In this document: piece after piece, positions 37,936-47,914 of the stretch
Layout: each line of letters opens with the position of its first letter
Numbering within the stretch: position 1 is the stretch's first letter
Source: an uncultured SAR86 cluster bacterium
GTDB taxonomy: Bacteria > Pseudomonadota > Gammaproteobacteria > Magnimaribacterales > D2472
Assembly: GCA_902626385.1 (NCBI GenBank)
Contig: CACOEZ010000003.1
Location: 1 to 53,147, forward strand
Direction of reading: 5' to 3'
DNA length: 53,147 nucleotides
The notes under the pieces: generated by a model
The model's database searches: none
Seen by the model: the letters and a program-made list of their open reading frames with translations, nothing else
What the model was told of the DNA's origin: nothing
Translations under genes and position numbers: made by a program

Positions 37936-38867
37936 TGCCGAAGCACAAAAGTTTTAAACTAATTGAGTTAGAAAAATTACTTGATGCAAAGCTAGAGGGC
38001 AACCCCGATTGCCTAGTTGATAATATATCAACTACCTTAAACTCTAATGATTCTTCAATCACCTTTGTAACTAATAAAAAATATTTTGGCCATATTGATA
38101 ACTGCAAGGCTGCAGCAATTATTGTTTCAAAACAGTTTGAAATTAAAGATGAAAAAAATTATCTAGTTTGCGATGATCCCTATGCAGCATATGCAAGATT
38201 GAGCAACCTTTTTTCAGACGATCATCTCGCATTGCCATATATTCATGATTCTGCCGTTATTTCTGATAATTCAGAAATTCATGACAATGTTTATATCGGT
38301 CCAAATGTTTATATTGGCCCAGATTGTAAGATTGGAAATAATGTCATTATTCATGCAAATTGTTCTATCGTCAAAAATGTAACAATTTCGGAAGATGTTG
38401 TAATCCACCATGGGAGTGTACTTGGTTCGGATGGATTTGGCTTCGCTCCTACATCAAATGGATATATAAAGATTGAACAACTTGGCGGACTTTACATAGG
38501 AAAAAGAGTTGAAATTGGTGCTAATTGCACAATTGATAGAGGTGCTATAGACGATACCGTAATTAAAGATGGAGTTATTTTTGATAATCTTATCCACATT
38601 GCTCATAATGTCGTGATTGGTGAGAACTCAGCAATTGCTGCTTCATGTGCAATAGCTGGATCAACAAATATAGGTAAAAATTTCCAAATGGGAGGTCTCT
38701 CTGGTGTTCTTGGGCATTTAAATATCTGTGACAATGTGAAAATAGGGGCTCATACTTTAATCACAAAAGATATTCATGAGCCTGGAGAATACGTAGGTAT
38801 TATGCCTGCTCAAGATCACAAGGCGTGGGCAAAATCCTCTGTGTATATTAAAAAGAAGGGAAAATAA
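37935..38867 (+). CDS. lpxD: UDP-3-O-(3-hydroxyacyl)glucosamine N-acyltransferase
   Basis: LpxD (310 residues) adds the second acyl chain in lipid A synthesis. After an N-terminal uridine-binding domain (about 1-95) comes a left-handed beta helix of hexapeptide repeats (ISDNSEIHDNVYIGPNVYIG...). The catalytic histidine lies in IHIAHNVVIGEN. GSDGFGFAPTSNGYIKIEQLG is the characteristic loop. The start is GTG. It is followed one base later by fabZ. Confidence 0.96.
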   Translation: MPKHKSFKLIELEKLLDAKLEGNPDCLVDNISTTLNSNDSSITFVTNKKYFGHIDNCKAAAIIVSKQFEIKDEKNYLVCDDPYAAYARLSNLFSDDHLALPYIHDSAVISDNSEIHDNVYIGPNVYIGPDCKIGNNVIIHANCSIVKNVTISEDVVIHHGSVLGSDGFGFAPTSNGYIKIEQLGGLYIGKRVEIGANCTIDRGAIDDTVIKDGVIFDNLIHIAHNVVIGENSAIAASCAIAGSTNIGKNFQMGGLSGVLGHLNICDNVKIGAHTLITKDIHEPGEYVGIMPAQDHKAWAKSSVYIKKKGK

Positions 38868-38868
38868 T

Positions 38869-39309
38869 ATGAATATCAACAAAGATGATATCAAAAGATA
38901 TTTGCCTCACAGAGAGCCATTTTTATTTATTGATGAAGTTGTAGATATTAAAGATAATGAAATAATTCATGCTAAGAAGACTATTTCAGAAGATGAATAT
39001 TTTTTAGAAGGTCATTTTCCTGGTAATCCCATTTTTCCAGGAGTCATTATTATAGAGGCTTTGGGCCAAGCTTCAGGCATTTTGGGTTTTACTACAATGA
39101 ATAAAACTCCTGAGGAAGGATCAATATATGTTCTTGCTGGAGTTGATAAAGTAAGATTTAGGAGGAGGGTAAGACCGGGAGATACGATTGACTTGTTTAG
39201 TAAAGTTGTAAGTGAGAAAAGAGGTATTTGGAAATTTGATTGCAGAGCAGAATTAGATAATGAAATAGTTTGCACTGCTACTATATTGTGCGCAGACAGG
39301 AAAGCTTAA
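38869..39309 (+). CDS. fabZ: 3-Hydroxyacyl-ACP dehydratase FabZ
   Basis: FabZ (146 residues) is the general dehydratase of fatty acid elongation. Its position among lpx genes matches the shared use of 3-hydroxyacyl-ACP. The motif GHFPGNPIFPGVIIIEALGQASG carries the catalytic His and Glu. YLPHREPFLFIDEV at the N-terminus is conserved. The stop overlaps lpxA (TAATG). Confidence 0.97.
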   Translation: MNINKDDIKRYLPHREPFLFIDEVVDIKDNEIIHAKKTISEDEYFLEGHFPGNPIFPGVIIIEALGQASGILGFTTMNKTPEEGSIYVLAGVDKVRFRRRVRPGDTIDLFSKVVSEKRGIWKFDCRAELDNEIVCTATILCADRKA

Positions 39310-40088
39310 TGAGTATTCATTCAACATCGATTGTACATGCTTCATCTAAAATTCATGATTCCGTTGAAATAGGACCATTTTGTACTATAGGAGAGAATGT
39401 AGAAATTTTAGAGGGCACTAAAATTATAAGCCATGCGGTCATAAAGGGACCAACTAAGATCGGGAGAGATAACATCATATATCAATTCTGTACAATCGGA
39501 GATGATACTCCTGATAAAAAATTTCAAGGAGAAGAGACAAAACTCATTATAGGTGACAAGAATATTTTCAGGGAAGGTGTAACAATACACCGAGGAACAG
39601 TTCAGGATAGATCCTTAACCTCAATAGGTTCTAATAATTTATTAATGCCTTTTGCTCATGTTGCTCATGATTGTATTGTCGGTGATGATAATGTCTTTGC
39701 TAATTTAGCCGCTTTAGCTGGGCATGTTGAGGTTGGCAATAATGTGAATATTGGAGGTATAACAACTGTCCATCAATACTGCAAATTAGGCGATTTTTGT
39801 TTTGCTGGGATGAATTCCTCTATAACAATGGATGTTCCGGCATTTGTGAAAGTTGCATCCGACCCTGCAAGAGTCGTAGGAATTAATTCAGTAGGCATGT
39901 CTAGAAATGATATTTCAGATGAATCAATCGCTGTGATCAAGAAAGCTTATAAGATTGTATACAGAAAGGGTTATAAGCTTGATTATGCAATTAATGAGCT
40001 TAAGTCATTGTATGCTGAGAAAAATGAACCTCTGATCAAGATATTTATTGAGTCTATTGAAGCTTCAAAGAGAGGAATCCTTCGTTAG
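39309..40088 (+). CDS. lpxA: UDP-N-acetylglucosamine O-acyltransferase
   Basis: LpxA (259 residues from ATG 39309) starts lipid A synthesis. Hexapeptide repeats run from IHSTSIVHASSKIHDSVEIGPFC through about residue 190. The catalytic histidine is in FAHVAHDCIVGDDN, and GGITTVHQYCKLGDF is conserved. A helical C-terminal domain completes it. The longer in-frame start at 39270 lies within fabZ and is rejected. Confidence 0.97.
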   Translation: MSIHSTSIVHASSKIHDSVEIGPFCTIGENVEILEGTKIISHAVIKGPTKIGRDNIIYQFCTIGDDTPDKKFQGEETKLIIGDKNIFREGVTIHRGTVQDRSLTSIGSNNLLMPFAHVAHDCIVGDDNVFANLAALAGHVEVGNNVNIGGITTVHQYCKLGDFCFAGMNSSITMDVPAFVKVASDPARVVGINSVGMSRNDISDESIAVIKKAYKIVYRKGYKLDYAINELKSLYAEKNEPLIKIFIESIEASKRGILR

Positions 40089-40091
40089 CCG

Positions 40092-41207
40092 ATGACTGGC
40101 AATCATTTAAAGGTTGGTATTGTTTGTGGAGAGCAGTCAGGTGATTTACTTGGATCAGAGCTAATCCAGGAGTTAAAAAAATATAAAAATGTTAAATTAT
40201 TTGGTATTGGCGGACCAAAATTAAAGAATCTTGGCTTAAATTCATACTTTGACTTCGAAGAGCTCCAAATTATGGGGATCGTTGAACCTCTTCTAAATTA
40301 CAAAAGAATTTCAAACAGAAGGAAACAATTAATCAAAAATTTTAAAAAAGAAAAGATTGATATTTTTGTTGGTATAGATTCACCAGATTTTAATATTTCA
40401 ATTCATAAGCAACTCAAAAAAGAGCAAATCTGTAAAAACATTCAAGTTGTTAGTCCTTCTGTATGGGCATGGCGGCAGAATCGCATAAAAGCTATTTTAA
40501 AATACATAGATCTAACCTTATGTTTATTTAATTTTGAGCATAAGTTTTATCAAGAAGTTGGACACACGAGCTCTCATCTAGGACATCCATTTAGCAAAAT
40601 TGAAAAAATTTCTAAACATTATGTCTTTGATAAATTTCAATTAGATCAAGCCAAAAAATATGTTTCTGTTCTTCCTGGAAGTAGAGAATCCGAAATAAAG
40701 TATATGCTTCCAATCTACAAAGACTTCATAGAACTCCACTCAGGCGAAAATCCAGATTATATTTACTTAATACCTACAAGTAATGAGAAATTGCATAAAG
40801 AGATTGAGAAAATAATAGGGACAAACAAAAATGTAATTATAAGGATGAATTCTATTAGAGAATTTCTTTCGATATCAGAATTTTCTGTTGTCACTTCTGG
40901 GACTGCTTCGCTTGAGTCAGCAATTTTGGAATGCCCACCCATTATTTGTTACAAAACAAATCCAATTAACTATTTTATTATTTCAAAAATGTTAAAAGTT
41001 CAGAATGTAGGCCTACCAAATTTGCTTTTAAGAAAACAAATGTTTCCTGAACTAATTCAAAAAGAGTGTAATTCTGAGAATATAAACAAAGCCATTAATG
41101 ATTTGGACGAGATAATATCTAAAAGTTCAGAAATTCAAGATGAATTGAAGCAAGGCCTTTGTGGAATCGGTCCTAGTAATGCTTGTAAATTAATTTTAGG
41201 ACTTTGA
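40092..41207 (+). CDS. lpxB: Lipid-A-disaccharide synthase
   Basis: LpxB (371 residues) is a GT-B glycosyltransferase that joins UDP-diacylglucosamine and lipid X. Motifs include VCGEQSGDLLGSELI at the N-terminus, GIGGPKL, QVVSPSVWAWRQNRI, HLGHPF, and VLPGSRESEIK. The C-terminal half has TSGTASLESAILECPPI. Its stop overlaps the rnhB start (TTGA). Confidence 0.96.
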   Translation: MTGNHLKVGIVCGEQSGDLLGSELIQELKKYKNVKLFGIGGPKLKNLGLNSYFDFEELQIMGIVEPLLNYKRISNRRKQLIKNFKKEKIDIFVGIDSPDFNISIHKQLKKEQICKNIQVVSPSVWAWRQNRIKAILKYIDLTLCLFNFEHKFYQEVGHTSSHLGHPFSKIEKISKHYVFDKFQLDQAKKYVSVLPGSRESEIKYMLPIYKDFIELHSGENPDYIYLIPTSNEKLHKEIEKIIGTNKNVIIRMNSIREFLSISEFSVVTSGTASLESAILECPPIICYKTNPINYFIISKMLKVQNVGLPNLLLRKQMFPELIQKECNSENINKAINDLDEIISKSSEIQDELKQGLCGIGPSNACKLILGL

Positions 41208-41749
41208 AAGAAAAAATAGCTGGTACTGATGAAGTTGGACGGGGAGCGCTCGCTGGACCAGTTATAGCTGCGGCAGTTATTTTAAAAAAAAACATTGATG
41301 GTTTAAAAGACTCAAAAAAGCTTTCTGCCAAGAAAAGATTTGAGCTTTCCGAGAAAATTTTAAAAAACTCATACTATGCATTCGGCCAAGCAACAAATAT
41401 AGAAATTGACAAAATTAATATTCTTAATGCTTCTTTATTAGCAATGAAAAGAGCTATACTAAAGCTACCAGTAAAACCAACTTTGGTTTTAGTCGATGGA
41501 ATATATAAACCTGATTTAAATGTCCAAATGGAGGCAATAGTGAGCGGTGATTCTCTAAAAAAAGAGATAAGTGCAGCATCAATAATAGCTAAAGTATATA
41601 GAGATAATCTAATGTTAAATTACGATAAAGAATTTCCTGCATATAGTTTTAAAGACAATAAAGGTTATGGGACTAAAAAACATCTTGATTCAATAAAAAT
41701 TTATGGGTCAACTGAAATTCATAGAAAATCATTTAAGGGAGTTTCATAA
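41204..41749 (+). CDS. rnhB: Ribonuclease HII
   Basis: RNase HII (181 residues) removes misincorporated ribonucleotides. The DE catalytic pair is at residues 9-10 in GTDEVGRGALAGPVIAAAV. LKDSKKLSAKKR, VLVDGIYKPD and AASIIAKVYRDNLM supply the rest of the active site. The start is TTG, overlapping the lpxB stop. It is slightly shorter than E. coli (198). The lpxB-rnhB-dnaE order is conserved. Confidence 0.96.
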   Translation: MKEKIAGTDEVGRGALAGPVIAAAVILKKNIDGLKDSKKLSAKKRFELSEKILKNSYYAFGQATNIEIDKINILNASLLAMKRAILKLPVKPTLVLVDGIYKPDLNVQMEAIVSGDSLKKEISAASIIAKVYRDNLMLNYDKEFPAYSFKDNKGYGTKKHLDSIKIYGSTEIHRKSFKGVS

Positions 41750-41751
41750 GA

Positions 41752-44700
41752 ATGAGTTTATTTTCTCATTTGAGAGTCTCTTCTGAATACAGTATTTCTC
41801 AAGGCTTGTTGACAGTAAATCAAATAGTCGAAAATGCTGTTAAAAAGTCAATACCTTCTGTAGCTATGACTGATAGAGCAAATATGTTTGGCCTAGTAAA
41901 ATTTTTTGATAAGTGTGAAGCATCAGGTATTAAGCCAATTTCAGGTTGTTCTTTGAATGTAGTTTTTAAAGATGACGATGAGTCATATGAGCTTTTGTGT
42001 CTTGCTAAATCAAATAAAGGACACAAAAATTTAATGAAAATTATTTCAAGTGCTCACAATAATATCTCATTTACATCTCCAATCATTAAATTTGAGGAAT
42101 TAGTTGAATTAAAGGATGACATTGTTGTAATTTCTGGTGGAAAAGGCAGCCACGTATTTGAGTTACTTAGAAGAAATAACATATTAGATACTAATAAAAA
42201 AATAGATCAATTTACAAAATATTTTAAAGATGATTTTGTACTAGAAATTCAAAGAACTAATAGAACTGATGAATCAGATTATATCGAAAAGGTTATTCCT
42301 ATTTCTATTGAAAAAAGTATTCCGATCATAGCAACTAACGATGTGCTCTTCTCATCATCGGAAGATTATGAAATTCATGAAACAAAAGTATGCATCAATA
42401 CTGGGAAGACCCTCAATGATCCAAATAGAGAGAAAAAATTTTCTGATCAGCAATATTTTAAATCTGCTGAAGAAATGACAAATTTATTTAAAGAAGCAAT
42501 TTCTTTTATAGAAAATACAAATGAGATTTCAAAGAAGTGCAATGTATCTTTAAAAACAAAAGGATATTTTTTGCCAGAGTATCCTGTTCCCAAAGAACAT
42601 GATTTTGATTCTTATCTTACTGACTTATCTCATCAGCGTCTTAAACAATATCTTGAAAATTTTAATATAGAGAAAAAAGCAGAATACGTAAAAAGACTAG
42701 ATTATGAATTAGAACAAATTAAAACAATGGGTTTTTCCAGCTACTTTTTAATTGTTTATGATTTTATTCAATGGTCCAAAAACAATGATGTTCCTGTTGG
42801 CCCTGGTAGAGGTTCTGGTGCTGGATCATTAGTTGCTTTTGCACTTGGTATAACTACCTTAGATCCAATCATTCATGGTCTCCTATTTGAAAGATTTCTT
42901 AATCCAGAGCGTCTGTCAATGCCTGATTTCGATGTTGATTTTTGCATGGAGAAAAGAGATCTAGTAATTGATTATGTAAGTAACAAATATGGATCAGGTG
43001 CTGTATCACAAATTGCAACTTTTGGAACAATGGCTGCAAGAGCAGTAGTAAGAGACGTTGCTAGAGCAATGGGCAAACCATATGCACTTGGAGATAGAAT
43101 ATCTAAAATGATACCGTTCGCACCGGGAATGACGCTAGATAAAGCAAAAATAGAGCAACCAATATTTGCTCAAACAATCAAAAATGATTCCGAAGTAAGA
43201 GAAATTGTAGATTTATCATATAAATTAGAGGGTATAGCAAGAAATGTTGGTAAACATGCTGGCGGGGTTGTTATAGCGCCAGGAAGCATTTCAGATTTTT
43301 GTCCAGTATATGTTGATCGTCAATCTTCATCAGTAATGACTCAATATGATAAAGATGATGTTGAAAAAATAGGATTAGTAAAATTCGACTTTTTAGGATT
43401 AAGAACCCTGACCGTTATCGATCGTGCTGTAAAGTCAATTAATCTTGATAAAGATGAGGCAAAGAAATTCGACATTGAATCTATTCCATTGAATGATGAT
43501 AAAGTTTTCAAGTTGCTATCATCAGGAAAAACAATGGCTGTTTTTCAATTAGAATCTTCTGGAATGCGAGATCTTATAAAGAGATTAAAACCTACAAAAT
43601 TTGAGGAAATTACCGCTCTACTAGCATTATATAGACCAGGTCCTCTTAATTCTGGCATGCATGACGAATTCGTTGACAGAAAACATGGCGATAGTCCTGT
43701 CACATATCCACACGAGCTTTTAGAAGAAGTGCTTGAGGAAACATATGGAGTAATTGTTTATCAAGAACAAGTGATGGAAGCTGCTAGAGTGTTGGCAGGA
43801 TTTTCTTTGGGTCAAGCAGACATCCTTAGAAGAGCAATGGGGAAAAAGAAAAAAGAGGAGATGGAGGAGCAAAGAGAAATATTTGTAAAGGGCTGTGTAA
43901 AAAATAATATCAAAGAAAAAAATGCTGAACAAATTTTTGATTTAATTAATCAATTTGCAGAATATGGATTCAATAAGTCACACTCAGCAGCTTATGCACT
44001 TATTTCATATCAAACTGCCTATCTAAAGGCTTACTATCCTGAACATTTTATGGCATCGGTTATGTCATCTGAGTTAGGAAATACTGATAAAATCTATGCA
44101 CTGACTCAAGAGTGTGTCCGAATGGGCATTAAGGTTCTTAAGCCTAACATAGTTTCTAGTAGCAAAAGATTTCTTGTAAATGATAAAAATGAAATTGAAT
44201 ATGGCCTTGGAGCAATAAAAGGCGTAGCAGACACCTTTATTAAACATGTATGCGAATCACGAAAAAACAGAAAATTTAGAGATTTATGGGATTTTTCCAA
44301 GAAAGTAGATATAAAGCTTGGAGGAAAAAAATCTTTAGAGGCCTTGTCGCAATCCGGAGCATTTGATAGCTTGAGTCCATCGAGAAGCATTGCAATAGCA
44401 TGTGTTGAAGACATGCTTAAAGATGGATCATTGCAAAATGGTGAAAATCTTAAAAGTGGAGATTTGTTTGCAGACTTTGATGAGAGCTTCGATCCATATG
44501 AAAAATATAAGAATATTCAAAATCTTACCTTAAGTGAAAAATTAGAACTAGAAAAAAAATCACTTGGATACTACATGTCTGGCCATCCTGTAATTGCTAT
44601 CGAAAATAAAGTTAGCAGAATTAGAGCAAATAAAATATCTGATTTGACAAATGATATTAAAAGATCATCACTTGTATGTTTAATAAATAGCGTCAGACAA

Positions 44701-45186
44701 ATTAAGGATAGAAAAGGGAAGCCACTCACGTTTGTTAATTTCGATGATGGTACTGGAGTAATGGATGGAATAATATCAAGTGAAGTTTTAGAAAATTGCC
44801 ACGTTTTCCTTAAAGAGGGGTCAATTTTATGCTTAAAAGGCTCTATTGAAGTTGATGATTATAGAACTAATGATATTGGTGCATTAATGTTTAGAATGCG
44901 CGTGAAAGAGGTAAGCACAATAGATAACGAACTTAAAAGAAAAATAAGCAGTATTGAAATCGATGTCAGTAAGTCAGATTTATTATCTTTAGAAAATTTT
45001 GGCGACAAGTTAGAACTTATTGATTCAGAATTTTGGTCTGATGGATCTTGTAGAATTAATCTTAAAGTTCAATCAAATAATTCAGAAGCTATAATAGAAC
45101 TTGGAGATGAGTATAAATTTGTTCCAAATATTGAAAACTTATTTTATTTAGAGGATTTGTTTGGAAAGGACACATTAAAAGTTTAA
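41752..45186 (+). CDS. dnaE: DNA polymerase III alpha subunit
   Basis: This is the replicative polymerase (1144 residues, E. coli 1160). The PHP domain is at the N-terminus (FSHLRVSSEYSISQGL). The catalytic core has GPGRGSGAGSLVAFALGIT near residue 350, the metal-binding PDFDVDFCMEKR near 395 and FDFLGLRTLTVI near 545, and the tandem HhH region follows. The OB-fold (LVCLINSVRQIKDRKGKP) lies in the C-terminal quarter. No intein or frameshift is visible. Confidence 0.98.
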   Translation: MSLFSHLRVSSEYSISQGLLTVNQIVENAVKKSIPSVAMTDRANMFGLVKFFDKCEASGIKPISGCSLNVVFKDDDESYELLCLAKSNKGHKNLMKIISSAHNNISFTSPIIKFEELVELKDDIVVISGGKGSHVFELLRRNNILDTNKKIDQFTKYFKDDFVLEIQRTNRTDESDYIEKVIPISIEKSIPIIATNDVLFSSSEDYEIHETKVCINTGKTLNDPNREKKFSDQQYFKSAEEMTNLFKEAISFIENTNEISKKCNVSLKTKGYFLPEYPVPKEHDFDSYLTDLSHQRLKQYLENFNIEKKAEYVKRLDYELEQIKTMGFSSYFLIVYDFIQWSKNNDVPVGPGRGSGAGSLVAFALGITTLDPIIHGLLFERFLNPERLSMPDFDVDFCMEKRDLVIDYVSNKYGSGAVSQIATFGTMAARAVVRDVARAMGKPYALGDRISKMIPFAPGMTLDKAKIEQPIFAQTIKNDSEVREIVDLSYKLEGIARNVGKHAGGVVIAPGSISDFCPVYVDRQSSSVMTQYDKDDVEKIGLVKFDFLGLRTLTVIDRAVKSINLDKDEAKKFDIESIPLNDDKVFKLLSSGKTMAVFQLESSGMRDLIKRLKPTKFEEITALLALYRPGPLNSGMHDEFVDRKHGDSPVTYPHELLEEVLEETYGVIVYQEQVMEAARVLAGFSLGQADILRRAMGKKKKEEMEEQREIFVKGCVKNNIKEKNAEQIFDLINQFAEYGFNKSHSAAYALISYQTAYLKAYYPEHFMASVMSSELGNTDKIYALTQECVRMGIKVLKPNIVSSSKRFLVNDKNEIEYGLGAIKGVADTFIKHVCESRKNRKFRDLWDFSKKVDIKLGGKKSLEALSQSGAFDSLSPSRSIAIACVEDMLKDGSLQNGENLKSGDLFADFDESFDPYEKYKNIQNLTLSEKLELEKKSLGYYMSGHPVIAIENKVSRIRANKISDLTNDIKRSSLVCLINSVRQIKDRKGKPLTFVNFDDGTGVMDGIISSEVLENCHVFLKEGSILCLKGSIEVDDYRTNDIGALMFRMRVKEVSTIDNELKRKISSIEIDVSKSDLLSLENFGDKLELIDSEFWSDGSCRINLKVQSNNSEAIIELGDEYKFVPNIENLFYLEDLFGKDTLKV

Positions 45187-45218
45187 TTTTAGTGAGTTTT
45201 TACAATAATGGTAATTAA

Positions 45219-46166
45219 ATGGATGAAGAAAAATTTTTAAATTTTGAGGAGCCAATAAAGGAACTTGCTCAAAAGCTGAGTGCACTGAGAACAGCTGCCG
45301 TAGATTCACCAGCTCTGAATGAAGAGATCCTAAGTTTAGAAAAAGAGAATAAGGCACTTACAAAGAAAATATATTCTAAATTAGATACGTGGCAAATTGT
45401 TCAAGTAGCAAGACACCCAAACAGACCTCATACTTCTGATTTTATCGAAAGAATATTTGATGACTTTGATGAATTGCATGGTGATAGACAATTTGGAGAT
45501 GATGCATCAATAATTGGTGGAATTGGCATGCTAGAAAATATGCCCGTGATGGCAATTGGTCATGAAAAAGGAAGAGATACTGACGAAAAAGTAAAAAGAA
45601 ATTTTGGAATGACAAATCCTGAGGGATATAGGAAAGCAAAAAGATTAATGTTGCTTGCTGAACAATTTTCTCTACCTGTAATAACTTTTGTCGATACAGC
45701 AGGTGCTTACCCGGGAGTTGAAGGTGAGGAGAGATGTCAAAGTGAAGCCATAGCAAGAAATTTGGCAACAATGTCCGAGCTTAAAACACCGATAATAGTA
45801 GTTGTGACTGGAGAGGGTGGTTCTGGCGGAGCTTTAGCAATAAGTGTAGGTGATCATCTTTCGATGCTCGAGTATGCTATATATTCTGTTGCTTCTCCGG
45901 AGGCATGTGCATCTATTATTTGGCGATCTTCTGAAAAGGCTCCAGATGCAGCTGAAGCAATGAAAGTGTCTTCGAATGAGCTAAAAAAAATAAAAATCGT
46001 AGATGAAGTTATACAAGAACCTCTCGGAGGAGCTCATAGAGACTATGATCTAATTTCTCAAAATATTAAAGGATCTCTTATTAGAAATTTATCAATATTA
46101 AACAAGCTTTCGATTGAAGATTTGCTTGATAGACGATATCAAAGAATTTTGAGCGTTGGCGCATAA
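45219..46166 (+). CDS. accA: Acetyl-CoA carboxylase carboxyltransferase subunit alpha
   Basis: AccA (315 residues, near the E. coli 319) forms the carboxyltransferase with AccD and makes malonyl-CoA. Motifs are WQIVQVARHPNRPHTSDFI, GDRQFGDDASIIGGI, TFVDTAGAYPGVEGEERCQSEAIA and GEGGSGGALAI. It lies directly downstream of dnaE, as in E. coli. Its end overlaps the tilS start by 11 bases. Confidence 0.97.
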   Translation: MDEEKFLNFEEPIKELAQKLSALRTAAVDSPALNEEILSLEKENKALTKKIYSKLDTWQIVQVARHPNRPHTSDFIERIFDDFDELHGDRQFGDDASIIGGIGMLENMPVMAIGHEKGRDTDEKVKRNFGMTNPEGYRKAKRLMLLAEQFSLPVITFVDTAGAYPGVEGEERCQSEAIARNLATMSELKTPIIVVVTGEGGSGGALAISVGDHLSMLEYAIYSVASPEACASIIWRSSEKAPDAAEAMKVSSNELKKIKIVDEVIQEPLGGAHRDYDLISQNIKGSLIRNLSILNKLSIEDLLDRRYQRILSVGA

Positions 46167-47139
46167 ATTGTTATCAATAGAAGATTTAAAACAGAAAATA
46201 GACTTCACGAAGAAGATTTTTGTTGGTTTTAGTGGTGGTTCAGATTCATCAGCATTACTTCATGTGCTTGCAAAAACAGCTTTTAAATATAAGCTTGATT
46301 TGAATGCAATTCATATCAACCATAAACTTTCTAAAAATTGCGATGACTGGGAAGAACATTGCAGAAATATGTGTAATAACTTGAATGTAAATTTAATAAC
46401 TGAGACAGTGAAAATAGAATCATCTGGAGGTGGTACCGAAGCAGCAGCAAGAAAAGCAAGATATAAAATTTTTGAAAAATATATCGATATAAATGATCAG
46501 CTGCTAACCGCTCATCACTCAGATGACATAACAGAAACAATTTTCTTGAGATTGATGAGAGGCACTGGCCTTGAGGGTCTTCAAGGTTTGTCAGTTTCAA
46601 GAAAGTTTGGTAAAGGCTTCATAATAAGACCTTTATTAGAATGTTCTAAAAAAGACATTATTAAATATGTTGAAGATAATAAAATTCAACATATATGTGA
46701 TGAGTCTAATGACAATAATTTAATTGATAGAAACTTTTTAAGAAACGAAATATTTCCAATGCTTGATAAAAGATGGAATGATTTTTCTTTACGAATTTCA
46801 AAAACATCGAAGATCATTTCAAATAGAAATAAAAATTTCTCTAAATTGCTTAAAAAAAATTATAAAGATTTAATTTCAGATTCAATCGAAAAAAAAGCAT
46901 TATCTGATTTAGATAATGAAATTATCAAAGAAATCTTAAGACATGTCATTAAAGATAAAGGCATAGCTATGCCAAGTTCAAAAGTGCTTGATGAAGTTTT
47001 AAAAACTTTTATTAATTCAAATCCATCACAAAAATCAATTGTCACTTGGTCAAGAGCTGACAAAGAAGACCAACCAGGTAAAATAACTTACAAAGATGGA
47101 AAAATTTTGATTTCTGCAAACAAAACAAAGGAGAAATAA
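46156..47139 (+). CDS. tilS: tRNA(Ile)-lysidine synthase
   Basis: TilS converts C34 of the AUA-reading tRNA-Ile to lysidine. The N-type ATP pyrophosphatase loop SGGSDSSALLH lies near residue 24, followed by AIHINHKLS and the THHSDDITETIFLRLMRGTGLEGL-like region. The protein has 327 residues against 432 in E. coli, so the C-terminal TilS substrate domains are reduced. Two TTG starts (46156, 46168) are possible; the first overlaps accA. The stop overlaps the next gene (TAATG). Confidence 0.93.
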   Translation: MAHKLLSIEDLKQKIDFTKKIFVGFSGGSDSSALLHVLAKTAFKYKLDLNAIHINHKLSKNCDDWEEHCRNMCNNLNVNLITETVKIESSGGGTEAAARKARYKIFEKYIDINDQLLTAHHSDDITETIFLRLMRGTGLEGLQGLSVSRKFGKGFIIRPLLECSKKDIIKYVEDNKIQHICDESNDNNLIDRNFLRNEIFPMLDKRWNDFSLRISKTSKIISNRNKNFSKLLKKNYKDLISDSIEKKALSDLDNEIIKEILRHVIKDKGIAMPSSKVLDEVLKTFINSNPSQKSIVTWSRADKEDQPGKITYKDGKILISANKTKEK

Positions 47140-47912
47140 TGAATCTGAAAACTATCGAAATAATTAATCAGGAAAAAGTTTCAACTATTAAATTAAATAG
47201 GCCCGACTTGTTAAACGCTGTAAATGAACAACTTGTTTGGGATCTTCAAAAGGCTACTGAACAGGTAATGAATGATGAAAAAATAAAGGTTGTTATTTTG
47301 ACTGGGGCTGGCAGAGGTTTTTCAGCTGGAGCAGATTTGAGTGAAAGAAAAGCAAGCTGGGAAGGTTCAAAAGATGCATTGTTAAGAGGATATAAACCAT
47401 CTTTTGAAAATATAATTACTATGCCAAAGCCTGTAATTGCTTCTGTATCAGGTCCTGCTGCTGGCATTGGAGCAGCCTTAGCTATGTCATGTGACTTAAG
47501 GGTTATGTCTGAAGATTCTTATTTATTATCTGTTTTTAGTAATATTGCTTTAGTCCCAGATGGAGGCCTTTCATGGTTTTTACCAAAGTTTATGGGTTAT
47601 GCAAAAGCTTATGAATATGCTGTGGAAGCAAAAAAAATATCTGCATCAGATTGTTTGAAGTATGGTATTGCAAACAAATTGGTTCCTGCAGATAAAATTG
47701 AAGAGACAACGCTTGAATGGGCAAATAAGTTATCAAAAAGATCTTCACAGTCTTTGAATCATACAAAACGACTTATGCGTGAGTCATTGGCAGTAGGTTA
47801 TTGGGATACCTTTAATAATGAAGCTGAAATTCAAAATGAACTTACTGTAAGTCCACAAAATCGTGAGGCTGTAAAAGCATTTTTAGAGAAAAGAGAACCA
47901 AATTTTGATTAA
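47139..47912 (+). CDS. Enoyl-CoA hydratase/isomerase family protein (crotonase fold)
   Basis: This second crotonase (257 residues) is paralogous to the one at 10155-11030. The oxyanion-hole segments are GRGFSAGADLSERK (58-71) and SGPAAGIGAALAMSCDLRV (104-122). The later acid position reads ALVPDGGLSWFLPK with Asp141, as in PaaG-type isomerases, and there is no clear hydratase glutamate pair. Function is probably on a CoA thioester; the substrate is unknown. The one-base overlap with tilS puts it at the end of the long plus-strand run, far from other beta-oxidation genes. Confidence 0.87.
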   Translation: MNLKTIEIINQEKVSTIKLNRPDLLNAVNEQLVWDLQKATEQVMNDEKIKVVILTGAGRGFSAGADLSERKASWEGSKDALLRGYKPSFENIITMPKPVIASVSGPAAGIGAALAMSCDLRVMSEDSYLLSVFSNIALVPDGGLSWFLPKFMGYAKAYEYAVEAKKISASDCLKYGIANKLVPADKIEETTLEWANKLSKRSSQSLNHTKRLMRESLAVGYWDTFNNEAEIQNELTVSPQNREAVKAFLEKREPNFD

Positions 47913-47914
47913 AG

